A stretch of DNA of 64,000 bases from Planobispora rosea (GCF_014648175.1 NZ_BMQP01000016.1:1-64000); one strand, 5' to 3'. Positions 1 through 7,295 are shown, numbered from the stretch's first letter. Notes: generated from the letters alone by a model not told the origin. Made by a program: numbers and translations.

Positions 1-1
1 G

Positions 2-151
2 GCGCAGGTCTACCCCGACCGCTACGCTCCCGACCTCGCCGCCTCCCTGTCCAACCTCGGTATCCGCTTCTCTGAGCTGGGACGCCCCGCCGACGCGGCG
101 GAGACACAGCAAGAAGCCGAACGCATCCGAGACGGCTATAGCGATACATGA
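2..151 (+). CDS. C-terminal end of a tetratricopeptide-repeat protein (5' end outside window)
   Basis: An open frame enters from the left edge and stops with TGA at 149-151. The 49 visible residues contain one TPR-like helix pair (PDLAASLSNLGIRFSELG followed by DAAE) and a short charged tail. Such repeats occur in actinobacterial NB-ARC/AfsR-like or other TPR regulators, but the effector part lies outside the window, so only a protein-interaction scaffold can be claimed. Whether it belongs to the integrated element or to the flanking chromosome cannot be decided here. Confidence 0.7.
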   Translation, partial: AQVYPDRYAPDLAASLSNLGIRFSELGRPADAAETQQEAERIRDGYSDT

Positions 152-276
152 TCGCGACCAGGGGACCAACACGCTTCTTGCGTCACTACGCGGCTTGAGC
201 GCGTGGGCGGCGCGGCCGCGACCGGCCGAAGAGCCGCAGCGCGGCCGGCGACCGCCCAACGCGCGGCGGGACGCCG

Positions 277-291
277 AAGGCGGATCGCCTT
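277..291. terminator. Short perfect hairpin between the TPR gene and the XRE gene
   Basis: AAGGCG-GAT-CGCCTT forms a six-base-pair stem lying between two convergent 3' ends (TPR gene on +, XRE gene on -). There is no long T-run. The rest of 152-336 is GC-rich with no gene that I can support. Confidence 0.3.
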
Positions 292-336
292 TAAAGACGA
301 GAAGATAAGTTACGTTCGATCTTGATGGGTCTCGTG

Positions 337-1074
337 TCAGGTCCTGTGAGCTCGGAGTTCGGTGCTGGTCCAGACGCTCTCGAAGCTGTCGAGGTAGGTC
401 GCTGCCGTGCTGTCGGTCTCGCTGCGGGTGAGGTAGATGACCGGCGCGTCAGGGGCGCGGGTGCCGTAGGCGTGCAGGTTGATCAGAAGTTCGTCATCTG
501 CGCGGTAGATGGAGTTGTAGAGCACCGTGCGGTGTAGCCGGACCTCGATGCCCTCGACCTCCTGGAGCGGTCGGAACAGGGCAAGAGCGTTGCGGATCCG
601 GGCGGCCATGACGTCGGGGCCGACGCCTTCTTCCGCCCCTCGGGCCGCTACGGCCGGGCTTTCGGGGTCGCCCAACAGCATTCGCACCCGTACTCCGGCC
701 CGGGCTCGCTGGGTGAGGATGCGCAAGAGTCCGGCGTCTTCGGCGAGGAACAGGCCGCTGTAGACCAGGATGCCGATCTCGTGCTGTGCGGCTTGGAAGA
801 AGGCACGCCAGACCTCGGCCGGAACGACCCAGCGGTGGGGGTAGACGGCTTGGATCTCCCCGAGGTTGCTGCCTCGTCGACTCCGGGAGTCGGCGGGCCA
901 TAGCTCGCCCTCGTCGAGGTCCAGGAGGTCGGCCACGGCCAGGCGATGGCGCGGGTGCGGGGTGCGGCCGGCGATCCAGCGGGTGACGGTCTTGGGGTCC
1001 ACGGCCAGACGGGCGGCCACGTCAACGGGATGCAGTCGTGCCCGGATGAGTGCGTGCCGGAGGGTCTCGTTCAT
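337..1074 (-). CDS. XRE-type regulator with C-terminal DUF5919-like domain, copy A
   Basis: A 245-residue protein. An N-terminal helix-turn-helix (about residues 1-50, with VAARLAVDPKTVTRWIAGR) is followed by a 150-residue domain conserved with copy B at 3821-4561, including the block LHRTVLYNSIYRADDELL and LLGDPESP. The HTH suggests DNA binding; the C-terminal domain resembles the DUF5919 tail of actinobacterial XRE proteins, whose activity is unknown. An upstream in-frame GTG exists, but the ATG at 1074 has GGAAGGGA a few bases before it and starts directly at the HTH. Two 10-bp GACGTCCCTA repeats lie about 50 bp upstream and may be its operator. Probably AICE cargo. Confidence 0.8.
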   Translation of the reverse strand: MNETLRHALIRARLHPVDVAARLAVDPKTVTRWIAGRTPHPRHRLAVADLLDLDEGELWPADSRSRRGSNLGEIQAVYPHRWVVPAEVWRAFFQAAQHEIGILVYSGLFLAEDAGLLRILTQRARAGVRVRMLLGDPESPAVAARGAEEGVGPDVMAARIRNALALFRPLQEVEGIEVRLHRTVLYNSIYRADDELLINLHAYGTRAPDAPVIYLTRSETDSTAATYLDSFESVWTSTELRAHRT

Positions 1075-1120
1075 GAGGGGCGTCCCTTCCACAGGGTCGG
1101 TGCCTGCGACGCTAACACAA

Positions 1121-1140
1121 GACGTCCCTAGACGTCCCTA
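1121..1140. promoter_or_regulatory. Tandem GACGTCCCTA operator-like repeat
   Basis: Two identical 10-bp units, GACGTCCCTA, lie head to tail between the divergent genes at 337-1074 (-) and 1247-1591 (+). One-helical-turn spacing is typical of cooperative repressor binding. Related GACGTC units recur at 2067-2086 and 4579-4616. Binding by one of the local regulators is inference. Confidence 0.5.
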
Positions 1141-1246
1141 ACTCGTGGTGCCACAGTCCCGCCCCGGAAGCCACCCTCGACGGCAAGGAGAGCCCAGCGC
1201 CCGGGCTCCCCTCCTTCCTCCTTCACACCGATGGGAGTTCCGCCGC

Positions 1247-1591
1247 ATGGGCACCGTGAAAGAGAACCAGCACGCCTATCAGGTCGACCTGCTGACCGCG
1301 TTGCACGGTGAGCTGACCGACCGGGAGACAACCGCAGTCCTGATCATCGACCAGAAGGGCCGCCCCTGCCTGGACGTGACCGACAGCGCCTTCCGGGCCC
1401 GCCGGGTCTATGTCCACCTGCCGTTTCAGTGGTTCTACTGGGGTGATCAGCCCGATGAGCGGGTGTCCTGCCTGCGCCTCTTCCGGGCCGCCGACGTCAT
1501 CGCGGAAGCTGCTCGGGCCGGATGGCGTGAGGGTGAACAGGGAGAGCTCGGCCTTGACCTCAAGAAGATCATCGACGCTTACCGCGCCTGA
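1247..1591 (+). CDS. Small hypothetical protein of the element cargo
   Basis: A 114-residue soluble protein, not recognised. It has no membrane segment and no metal-binding cysteine cluster; visible features are acidic stretches, an aromatic patch (HLPFQWFYWGDQPDERV) and a C-terminal helix (LGLDLKKIIDAYRA). The ATG at 1247 has GGGAG about ten bases upstream; the longer open frame from 1145 lacks a good ribosome site and would run through the GACGTC repeat promoter. It ends five bases before the double-GntR gene, so the two are probably cotranscribed and it may be a partner of that regulator. Confidence 0.65.
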   Translation: MGTVKENQHAYQVDLLTALHGELTDRETTAVLIIDQKGRPCLDVTDSAFRARRVYVHLPFQWFYWGDQPDERVSCLRLFRAADVIAEAARAGWREGEQGELGLDLKKIIDAYRA

Positions 1592-1595
1592 GTCG

Positions 1596-2066
1596 ATGTC
1601 CACCGAGGAGAGCCGGTGGCTGACCGGCGGGCGGGTCTATGACCAGATCGCCGCTCGGCTGCGTGCCCGGATCACGGCGGGCACCTATCCGCCGGGAACC
1701 GCCCTGCCGTCAGAGGCGGCCCTGGTGGCAGAGTTCCGGGTGGCCCGGGCTACGGCTCGGCGGGGTCTGGCGATCCTGGAGGACGAGGGTCTGATCGTCA
1801 CCCTGCCCGGCAAGGGGCGTGTGGTGAGCGATGGTGCATCCGGCGGGCCGTCGTACCGCTATCAGGCGATCGCCGGTGACCTCCGCGAGCAGATCCACGC
1901 CGGGACGCTCGTCGCCGGGACCGTACTGTCCAGTGAGCATGTGCTTCGGCGGCGGTATGCGGCGTCGCGCAACACGGTTCGCCACGCTCTGGCCGAACTG
2001 GAGCGAGAAGGGCTGATCACCACCGAGCACGGCAAGGGCCGGTTCGTCCGACTGCTCCACGATTGA
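1596..2066 (+). CDS. Double winged-helix GntR-family protein without effector domain
   Basis: A 156-residue protein made of two consecutive GntR-type winged-helix domains. The first covers about residues 11-77 (VYDQIAARLRARI, LPSEAALVAEF, GLIVTLPGKGRVV). The second covers about 84-150 (YQAIAGDLREQI, SSEHVLRRRYAASRNTVRHA, GLITTEHGKGRFV). Classical GntR regulators have one such domain plus an effector domain; here the effector domain is absent and the DNA-binding domain appears duplicated. One polypeptide could therefore read two half-sites, for example the tandem GACGTC repeats on either side of the gene. The start follows the previous stop by a few bases and has no strong ribosome site, consistent with translational coupling. 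Confidence 0.8.
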   Translation: MSTEESRWLTGGRVYDQIAARLRARITAGTYPPGTALPSEAALVAEFRVARATARRGLAILEDEGLIVTLPGKGRVVSDGASGGPSYRYQAIAGDLREQIHAGTLVAGTVLSSEHVLRRRYAASRNTVRHALAELEREGLITTEHGKGRFVRLLHD

Positions 2067-2086
2067 GACGTCTTAGGACGTCCCGG
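2067..2086. promoter_or_regulatory. Second GACGTC direct repeat
   Basis: GACGTCTTAG followed by GACGTCCCGG directly after the double-GntR stop codon and before the HD gene. The 10-bp period matches the repeat at 1121-1140, suggesting the same binding protein controls both sides of the regulator gene. Confidence 0.45.
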
Positions 2087-2133
2087 GCCGGACTCTGGAA
2101 GTCCCCCAGGGTCCGGCCTTTATCGTGAACCGC

Positions 2134-2700
2134 ATGGGACAAGCTGAATGGGCCCGTGAGCTGGCCAGAACCATTCTGGAAGAGCCGTTGCCCCGCCGCT
2201 GGGCGCACTCCCAGGGCGTGGCCGCGAAGGCCGAGGCGCTGGCGCCGATCCTCGAGGAAGAGGCAGACCTGCTGATCGCCGCGGCCTGGCTGCACGACAT
2301 CGGCTACGCACCCGACCTCGTCGACACCGGCTTCCACCCGCTCGACGGCGCACGCTACCTACGCGATGTGGTCAAGGCCGATGACCGGCTGTGCCGTCTG
2401 GTCGCCCACCACACGTGCGCGGTCAACGAGGCGCGTAACCGCGATCTCTTCGACGCGCTCACGAGTGAGTTCGACCAGGAGCGCCCCGAGTTGGTCGAGG
2501 CGCTGACCTACTGCGACATGACCACCGGCCCGGACGGCGTGCCCCTTGACGTCACCGAGCGCCTGGCGGAGATCCACTCACGCTACGGCCCTGAACATCT
2601 CGTCTCACGATCGATCACCGCGTCGACGCCCTGCATCCTAGCCGCGGTCAGGGTTGTCGAGTCTGCGCTCGCCGCAGCACAACAGAGCAGGACCGCGTAA
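2134..2700 (+). CDS. HD-domain phosphohydrolase-like protein
   Basis: A 188-residue soluble protein with the HD-superfamily signature: a histidine in RRWAHSQGVA near the N-terminus, the AAWLHDIGYAPD block (His-Asp pair), then VAHHTC and a downstream acidic residue in LTYCDMTT. These are the expected divalent-metal ligands of HD phosphohydrolases, which cleave phosphate esters or nucleotides. The substrate is not evident. GTG at 2125 is an alternative start; neither has a clear Shine-Dalgarno. It lies downstream of a GACGTC repeat in the cargo region, so control by the local regulators is plausible. Confidence 0.75.
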   Translation: MGQAEWARELARTILEEPLPRRWAHSQGVAAKAEALAPILEEEADLLIAAAWLHDIGYAPDLVDTGFHPLDGARYLRDVVKADDRLCRLVAHHTCAVNEARNRDLFDALTSEFDQERPELVEALTYCDMTTGPDGVPLDVTERLAEIHSRYGPEHLVSRSITASTPCILAAVRVVESALAAAQQSRTA

Positions 2701-2706
2701 CTCCTC

Positions 2707-3306
2707 CTACGGAGTCCCTGAGTACTCCTGCAACTGGCTGTTCATGAGATCCCAGAAGGAGCGGCAACGCTCGGCCCCGGCCAGCCATGGCGCGATGTAC
2801 CAGGCTTCCCACTCGCCATCCGGGGTTGTGATGTGCGGGTTGAGGAGGTACGCGCCGGCGTCGTATTCGCCGATCTGGAGAGTGTCCGATACGTACTCCC
2901 ATCGGACATGGTAGGTGTGCTGATCGTCTCCGTAGACGAAGTAATCCTCATCGGATGGGCGCAAGCCCTCATCCTGGGACAACCCCATGTCGGCCAGGTG
3001 CGGATCGAGGTCACGAAGCCAGCCGATCCCTTCGATCGGCAGCAGTGGACCACAGGCGATGCCGTCCCCGTCCCAGCCGTTGGTGACCCGGAGGAACTCC
3101 CGGTAGCTCGGCGGCAGGCGGACACCGAGACGCTGCTCATGCTGCACAATCTCGGATTCAGCGACCCCAGGTGAACCCAGCCAGCTTCCAGGGTCAGGCT
3201 GCGGAGGAGCATCCCAGGACGCACGCTCGACGGCGACCGGACCCACGCGCCGCAGAAGGTCGAGCCAGGGATAGTGCGCGTCTTCGGGGACACGGGGAGC
3301 GTTCAT
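2707..3306 (-). CDS. SMI1/KNR4 (SUKH) family protein
   Basis: A 199-residue acidic protein with the SUKH fold signature: ESEIVQHEQRLGVRLPPSYREFLRVTNGWDG, followed by the WLRDLDP and FVYGDDQHTYHVRW strands. SUKH proteins are mostly immunity proteins of polymorphic toxin systems or cytosolic binding modules. No nuclease toxin is visible next to it, so it may be an orphan immunity protein carried by the element. It is convergent with the HD gene (6 bp between stops). Confidence 0.8.
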   Translation of the reverse strand: MNAPRVPEDAHYPWLDLLRRVGPVAVERASWDAPPQPDPGSWLGSPGVAESEIVQHEQRLGVRLPPSYREFLRVTNGWDGDGIACGPLLPIEGIGWLRDLDPHLADMGLSQDEGLRPSDEDYFVYGDDQHTYHVRWEYVSDTLQIGEYDAGAYLLNPHITTPDGEWEAWYIAPWLAGAERCRSFWDLMNSQLQEYSGTP

Positions 3307-3340
3307 AGGGCATACCGTACGGCAATGCGATCAAGAGGCA

Positions 3341-3817
3341 TCAGCCGATGTACGGCCCTGCCCGGTCGGCCAGGTAGTGGCCGATCCGCAGGCGCATTGA
3401 CCGGTCCATCGTCAGAGTCTCGACCTGGTCGCGCGGTATCCATCGGACTTCGCGGGACTCGTCGCTCGGCGTCGGCTCGCCCTCGACGGCTCGGGCGGTC
3501 AGCACGATGGAGAACTCTTGGCGGGCTTCGCCGTTGGAGGTGTAGAGGATGACGTGCTTGGGGTCGGTGTAGGTGCCGACGATGCCGGTGATCTCGCACC
3601 GGATGCCGGTCTCCTCCAGCGTCTCCCGAATGGCAGCCTCGGGCAGGGACTCGCCCAGGTCGATGGCTCCGCCCGGTACGGCCCAGTTGTCGTTGTCGCT
3701 GCGGCGGATCATCAGGATCTCGCCGGTGTCGTTGGTGACCACGACGTTGACCGACGGCACGAGGCTGTTGGGCGCGGGTGCGGCGGGATCGTCGTAGAAG
3801 TCGATGCGGCGGGCCAT
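3341..3817 (-). CDS. Nudix hydrolase, candidate Pif-like transfer-immunity protein
   Basis: A 158-residue protein with a complete Nudix box: GAIDLGESLPEAAIRETLEE followed by TGI, matching GX5EX7REUXEEXGU. The family hydrolyses nucleoside diphosphates linked to another moiety. In pSAM2, the reference AICE, the transfer-immunity factor Pif carries a Nudix motif, so position inside this element makes a Pif-like role possible; sequence alone cannot distinguish this from a housekeeping pyrophosphohydrolase. It begins 3 bp after the stop of the XRE copy B gene, which lies upstream on the same strand, and is probably cotranscribed with it. Confidence 0.85.
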   Translation of the reverse strand: MARRIDFYDDPAAPAPNSLVPSVNVVVTNDTGEILMIRRSDNDNWAVPGGAIDLGESLPEAAIRETLEETGIRCEITGIVGTYTDPKHVILYTSNGEARQEFSIVLTARAVEGEPTPSDESREVRWIPRDQVETLTMDRSMRLRIGHYLADRAGPYIG

Positions 3818-3820
3818 GAC

Positions 3821-4561
3821 TCAGGACTCTACGGGCGTCGCGCCATCCCAGACGCTTTCGAAGCTGTCGACATAGGTTGACATCATGTCTCCGCCCAGCA
3901 CCTTGCGTAGGTGCATGACCGGGGCGTCGGCGGCGAACTTGCCGTAGATGTGGGTGTTGACGAGGAGCTGATCGTCCCCGCGGTAGATGGAGTTGTAGAG
4001 GATCGTGCGGTGAAGCCGTACCTCCAGGCCGTCGACCCGGAGCAGCGGCCGGTAGAGCACCAGGGCGGTTCTGATCTGTGCGGCCATGCCGTCGCCGAGG
4101 CCTTCGTCCGCGCCGCGTTGGGCGACCTCGGCTGAGTCGGGGTCACCGAGCAGGATGCGCACCCGTGCGCCTGCGCTGGCTTTTTCGGCGAACAGGCGCA
4201 TGATGCCGGTGTCCTGGGCGATGAAGATGCCGCTGTAGACCAGCACGCCGATCTCCCGTGCGGCCTGCGCGAACAGACGTCCCCAGGCGTCCCTCGGCAC
4301 GGCCCAGCGGTGCGGGTAGACGGTGACGATCTCGCTCTCGGAGGCGGCGGCCACCTGCTGGGGCGTGAGTGCCTCGGGCCATAGGTAGGTCTCGTCCGTT
4401 TTCAGGAACGACGCCACTGCTAGACGGTGCTTTCGGTACGGCGTGCGGTTCTTGGTGATCCATCGCTCCACGGTTTTCGGATCAACCGCAATCGCCTCGG
4501 CCAGCTCGGCCACCGATGCCCCGCGTTCCAGCAGGGCCGCGCGCAGTCGCTCGTTCGCCAT
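3821..4561 (-). CDS. XRE-type regulator with C-terminal DUF5919-like domain, copy B
   Basis: A 246-residue paralogue of copy A (337-1074): N-terminal HTH (VAELAEAIAVDPKTVERWI) followed by the same domain with VYPHRWAVP, EIGVLVYSGIF, RVRILLGDPDS and LHRTILYNSIYRGDDQLL. The ATG at 4561 begins at the HTH; the long frame upstream to 4807 runs through the promoter. GGACGTCC palindromes lie 18-55 bp upstream of the start. Copy A and copy B bracket the cargo in the same orientation. The Nudix gene follows immediately, so the two probably form an operon. Confidence 0.8.
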   Translation of the reverse strand: MANERLRAALLERGASVAELAEAIAVDPKTVERWITKNRTPYRKHRLAVASFLKTDETYLWPEALTPQQVAAASESEIVTVYPHRWAVPRDAWGRLFAQAAREIGVLVYSGIFIAQDTGIMRLFAEKASAGARVRILLGDPDSAEVAQRGADEGLGDGMAAQIRTALVLYRPLLRVDGLEVRLHRTILYNSIYRGDDQLLVNTHIYGKFAADAPVMHLRKVLGGDMMSTYVDSFESVWDGATPVES

Positions 4562-4578
4562 TCCACCTGCCCGCAAGG

Positions 4579-4616
4579 GGACGTCCAGGGACCTGGCAAT
4601 CGTAGACCGGACGTCC
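4579..4616. promoter_or_regulatory. GGACGTCC palindrome pair upstream of XRE copy B
   Basis: GGACGTCC occurs at 4579-4586 and again at 4609-4616, with a degenerate GGGACCTGG between them. This is the same core as the repeats at 1121-1140 and 2067-2086, giving a shared operator motif in front of both XRE paralogues. The binding protein is unknown. Confidence 0.45.
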
Positions 4617-4711
4617 TGAACATGTCCCGTCCTGTAGTGATCTCGTCCCCCCTGATCAGCGCACTCTCGGTATCGCACCCCAACGGCAACCAACCGAAAG
4701 GAGCGATACCA

Positions 4712-4930
4712 ATGATCACCACCATCATCAGCCTGCTCGACGAGACTCCCGGTTGCATCTGCAGCGCGACCCTGGAGGAGGGGCAGACCCTCTGCCGCAA
4801 GTGCCACGCCCGGGAGCGCTGGCTCCAGCGCCGGGCGGCCAAGGGCCGCACCGCCAAGCGGCGCGGCGAGAGCCGTCGTCCGGCCGGCCGCCCCCGCAAC
4901 ATCACCGAGGCGGGGGTGATCTGGACGTGA
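4712..4930 (+). CDS. Small Cys-rich basic protein of the AICE
   Basis: A 72-residue protein starting at an ATG preceded by a strong GAAAGGAG. It has a CxC motif (CICSA) and, 15 residues on, CRKCHARERW, a possible zinc-binding knuckle, followed by a very basic stretch (RRAAKGRTAKRRGESRR). That pattern suggests a nucleic-acid-binding mini-protein. Not recognised as a named family. Its stop overlaps the next start (GTGA). Confidence 0.7.
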   Translation: MITTIISLLDETPGCICSATLEEGQTLCRKCHARERWLQRRAAKGRTAKRRGESRRPAGRPRNITEAGVIWT

Positions 4931-5172
4931 GCACGCTCCCGCTGATCATCGGCTTCGTGCTCACCGCGATCATGCTCGTCGGCTACATGCTCGTCATGGT
5001 CGGCATGCGCCAGGAAGACCGGCGGCGGCACCTGGCCGCCACTGCGCCCAGCCGTACGGCGGGCCTGGCGCGCCGGGTCACCGGCTGCCACGTGCGGGGC
5101 GCGAGCCTCACCTACGGTCGGACAGCGCCTTCTCGACCTTCGCCAGTCGTTCCGATAAGTCGCGCAGCGTGA
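4927..5172 (+). CDS. Small single-pass membrane protein
   Basis: An 81-residue protein, translationally coupled to the preceding gene by a 4-base GTGA overlap. Residues 3-26 form one hydrophobic helix (LPLIIGFVLTAIMLVGYMLV), followed by a basic cytoplasmic tail. The last 65 bp overlap the convergent GntR gene, which is uncommon and suggests antisense interaction or that the tail is dispensable. Small one-helix proteins are frequent in actinomycete conjugative modules (Spd-like), but no specific function can be assigned. Confidence 0.6.
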   Translation: MSTLPLIIGFVLTAIMLVGYMLVMVGMRQEDRRRHLAATAPSRTAGLARRVTGCHVRGASLTYGRTAPSRPSPVVPISRAA

Positions 5173-5443
5173 GGCGGATCTCGGCCAGCTCATCGGCAGG
5201 CGGCGGGGCCGGCGCAGCGTCCTCGCGGACGAACACGCCCTTGCCCTGCTGGCCGACGACCAAGCCCTCGTTGCGCAGCAGACCGACGGCCATCTTCACC
5301 ACGCTCAGGGACGCGTCGTACTGCTCGGCCAACTGGGCGGTGGACGGCAGCGGAGCACCGGGCGCCAGAGATCCGCCCCGGATCTGCTCGCGCAGATCGT
5401 CGGCGATCTGTAAGTAACCGGGCCGCCCCGTGTTCTTGACCAT
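5108..5443 (-). CDS. GntR-family repressor, KorSA-like
   Basis: A 111-residue protein with one GntR winged helix (YLQIADDLREQIRGG, LPSTAQLAEQYDASLSVVKMA, GLVVGQQGKGVFV) and, after an Ala/Pro linker, a C-terminal coiled-coil-like helix (LAEIRLTLRDLSERLAKVEK) that may dimerise it. There is no ligand domain. In pSAM2 the comparable small GntR protein KorSA represses the replication/transfer activator. It diverges from the gene at 5575, and the intergenic region contains a consensus promoter overlapped by GCCAA/TTGGC inverted repeats, fitting repression of the transfer-replication operon. ATG at 5455 is an alternative start. Confidence 0.85.
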   Translation of the reverse strand: MVKNTGRPGYLQIADDLREQIRGGSLAPGAPLPSTAQLAEQYDASLSVVKMAVGLLRNEGLVVGQQGKGVFVREDAAPAPPPADELAEIRLTLRDLSERLAKVEKALSDRR

Positions 5444-5495
5444 CCCGCCCCTCATTTCGCCGTCAGTGCCTCTAGTTCAGCACAGGGTGGTGACC

Positions 5496-5550
5496 AAGCC
5501 AACCACGAGGACGTTGACAGCCAAGCCAGCTAGGTTAACTATGTTGGCTA
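5496..5550 (+). promoter_or_regulatory. Promoter and candidate GntR operator for the transfer/replication operon
   Basis: TTGACA at 5514-5519 is followed 16-17 bp later by TAACTAT (5536-5542), a consensus vegetative promoter. AGCCAA at 5519-5524 and TTGGCT at 5544-5549 form an inverted repeat that spans the spacer and the -10, and a further AAGCCAAC lies at 5496-5503. Occupancy by the divergent GntR repressor would block RNA polymerase. Confidence 0.65.
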
Positions 5551-5574
5551 CGACGAATAAGGAGGTCATCCGTT

Positions 5575-5916
5575 ATGCGCAACATCCCCATCCCCGTCGA
5601 CACCACCAAGTTGCAGTTCGTCTGCGTCGCCGCCCCCCGCCCTCGTCTGCTCAACAAGGACACCGGCGAGATCAAGACCGACAAGAGCGGCAACCCCGTC
5701 TACGAGGTGGCCCTGTCGGCCATCGACAGCACCGGCCGGATCGAGCTGATCCGCGTCAACACCTCCGGAGAGCCACCCGTCACCCTCGGCATGCCCGTCC
5801 GCCTCGTCGACCTGGTCGGCTTCGTCTGGGAGCAGACCCGAGGCGGCGAAGTCCGCTGGGGCATCAGCTACCGAGCCGCCTCGATCCTGCCCGGAGAGGT
5901 GAGCGCCGTTGCGTGA
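5575..5916 (+). CDS. Conserved small AICE protein preceding the translocase gene
   Basis: A 113-residue protein with a strong AAGGAGGT ribosome site before the ATG. It appears to be a compact beta-rich domain (LQFVCVAAPRPRLL, YEVALSAIDSTGRIELIRVN, VRWGISYRAASI) without membrane segments. Proteins of this size are regularly found between the GntR repressor and the FtsK-type gene of actinomycete elements; a role in control or assembly of transfer or replication is inferred from position only. First gene of the operon controlled by the 5496-5550 promoter; its end overlaps the next start by 8 bp. Confidence 0.7.
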   Translation: MRNIPIPVDTTKLQFVCVAAPRPRLLNKDTGEIKTDKSGNPVYEVALSAIDSTGRIELIRVNTSGEPPVTLGMPVRLVDLVGFVWEQTRGGEVRWGISYRAASILPGEVSAVA

Positions 5917-7270
5917 GATCCTGCCGCCGCTGCTGGACACGCTGATCGTTCTGCTCATGGTCGCAGCCGGGCTGTGGTCCTGGCGGCGTATCCACTACCG
6001 GTCCTTCTGGCTGCTGGCCGGCTACCCGCTCACCGCACTCAGCGTCCGCGCCACCTGGCGCAAGGTCGCCCTCGGCTGCGGGCTGACCAAGAAGCGCCAA
6101 CGCTGGTGGTTCACCCTCACCCCCGGCGCGGTCGCCTCCACGGGCCTGGTCAAGGTCCGCCGCCGCTTCCAGCGGGTGGCCGTCGACACCAAGCCGTGGA
6201 TGTGGCTTCCGCTGCCGACCCGGTACGGCTGGCGCGTCACCATCCGCACTCTGGAAGGTCAGATTCCCGAGGACTACGCCGAGGCGGCCGAACGGCTCGC
6301 GCACTCCTGGCGGGTGCACGCCGTCCGAGTCTCCTCACCCCGGCCCGGCCGGGTGGTGCTGGCCGCGACCATGCGCGATCCGCTGGTGCGGGTCGATCAG
6401 GTACCTGCTTCCTCGGAGCTGCTGAAGGTCACCGTGGGACGGCTGGAGACCGGCAAGCCCTGGGTGATCGACTTCCGTACGGTCCCGCACTGGATCAACG
6501 CCGGGGCCACCCAGTCCGGCAAATCCAACCTCGCCAACGCCCTGATCGTCGGCCTGGCCCCGCAACCGGTCGCCCTGGTCGGCTTCGACCTCAAGGGCGG
6601 CGTGGAGTTCACCCCCTACGCGCCTCGACTGTCGGCGCTGGCCACCTGTCGGGCCGAGTCGGTACGCCTGCTCGATGACCTGGTCGCCCTCATGGTCGAT
6701 CGGATGGGCCTGTGCCGCCAAGCCGGGGCACGCAACATCTGGCAACTACCCCCGGCCATCCGCCCGGTTCCGATCGTCGCCCTGGTCGACGAGCTGGCCG
6801 AGTTGTATCTGATGGCCGACAAGTCCGAGAAAGACGAGATCGCCAAGACCTCCACCGCACTCCTTCGCGTGGCCCAGCTCGGGCGGGCCTTCGGGATCTA
6901 CCTGTTCTGCTGCGGCCAGCGCATCGGCTCCGACCTCGGCCCCGGTGTCACCGCGCTGCGCGCCCAGTGCTCGGGACGGATCTGCCACCGGGTCAACGAC
7001 CCCGAAACCGCCACCATGACCCTGGGCGACCTCGATCCCGCCGCCCTGATCTCCGCCCGCTCGATCGCCGCCGAGACCCCCGGCGTCGCCATCGTCGCCT
7101 CCCAGGACGGCCAGTGGTACCGGGCGCGCTCCTTCTACGTCGCCGAGCATGCGGCTGAACACGCCGCCCGCATGTATGCCGATCTCACCCCGTCCTGGGC
7201 CGAACTCACCGAAGGCACCCACCACGCCGAGATCAACGACGCCGACCTCGACGAGCTGCTCAACGCCTGA
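5909..7270 (+). CDS. FtsK/SpoIIIE-type DNA translocase (TraSA/TraB-like conjugation protein)
   Basis: A 453-residue protein. An N-terminal hydrophobic helix (LLDTLIVLLMVAAGLWSW, residues 6-23) anchors it. The motor domain has Walker A GATQSGKSNLANAL near residue 199 and a Walker B strand VPIVALVDELAELY near 290, with the family motif SGRICHRVNDPE downstream. Mycelial actinomycetes transfer double-stranded plasmid DNA with a single hexameric FtsK-like pump instead of a type IV apparatus; this is that protein. The TTG start has GGAGAGG upstream and overlaps the previous gene. Expression is presumably under the GntR repressor. Confidence 0.92.
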   Translation: MREILPPLLDTLIVLLMVAAGLWSWRRIHYRSFWLLAGYPLTALSVRATWRKVALGCGLTKKRQRWWFTLTPGAVASTGLVKVRRRFQRVAVDTKPWMWLPLPTRYGWRVTIRTLEGQIPEDYAEAAERLAHSWRVHAVRVSSPRPGRVVLAATMRDPLVRVDQVPASSELLKVTVGRLETGKPWVIDFRTVPHWINAGATQSGKSNLANALIVGLAPQPVALVGFDLKGGVEFTPYAPRLSALATCRAESVRLLDDLVALMVDRMGLCRQAGARNIWQLPPAIRPVPIVALVDELAELYLMADKSEKDEIAKTSTALLRVAQLGRAFGIYLFCCGQRIGSDLGPGVTALRAQCSGRICHRVNDPETATMTLGDLDPAALISARSIAAETPGVAIVASQDGQWYRARSFYVAEHAAEHAARMYADLTPSWAELTEGTHHAEINDADLDELLNA

Positions 7271-7295
7271 CCGATTGATCAGAAAGGGGGATGCG

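Noticed and set aside
1..5000. Left attachment site of the AICE
   Set aside because: Looked for a copy of the tRNA-Ala 3' half and found none; an exhaustive search was not possible by eye.
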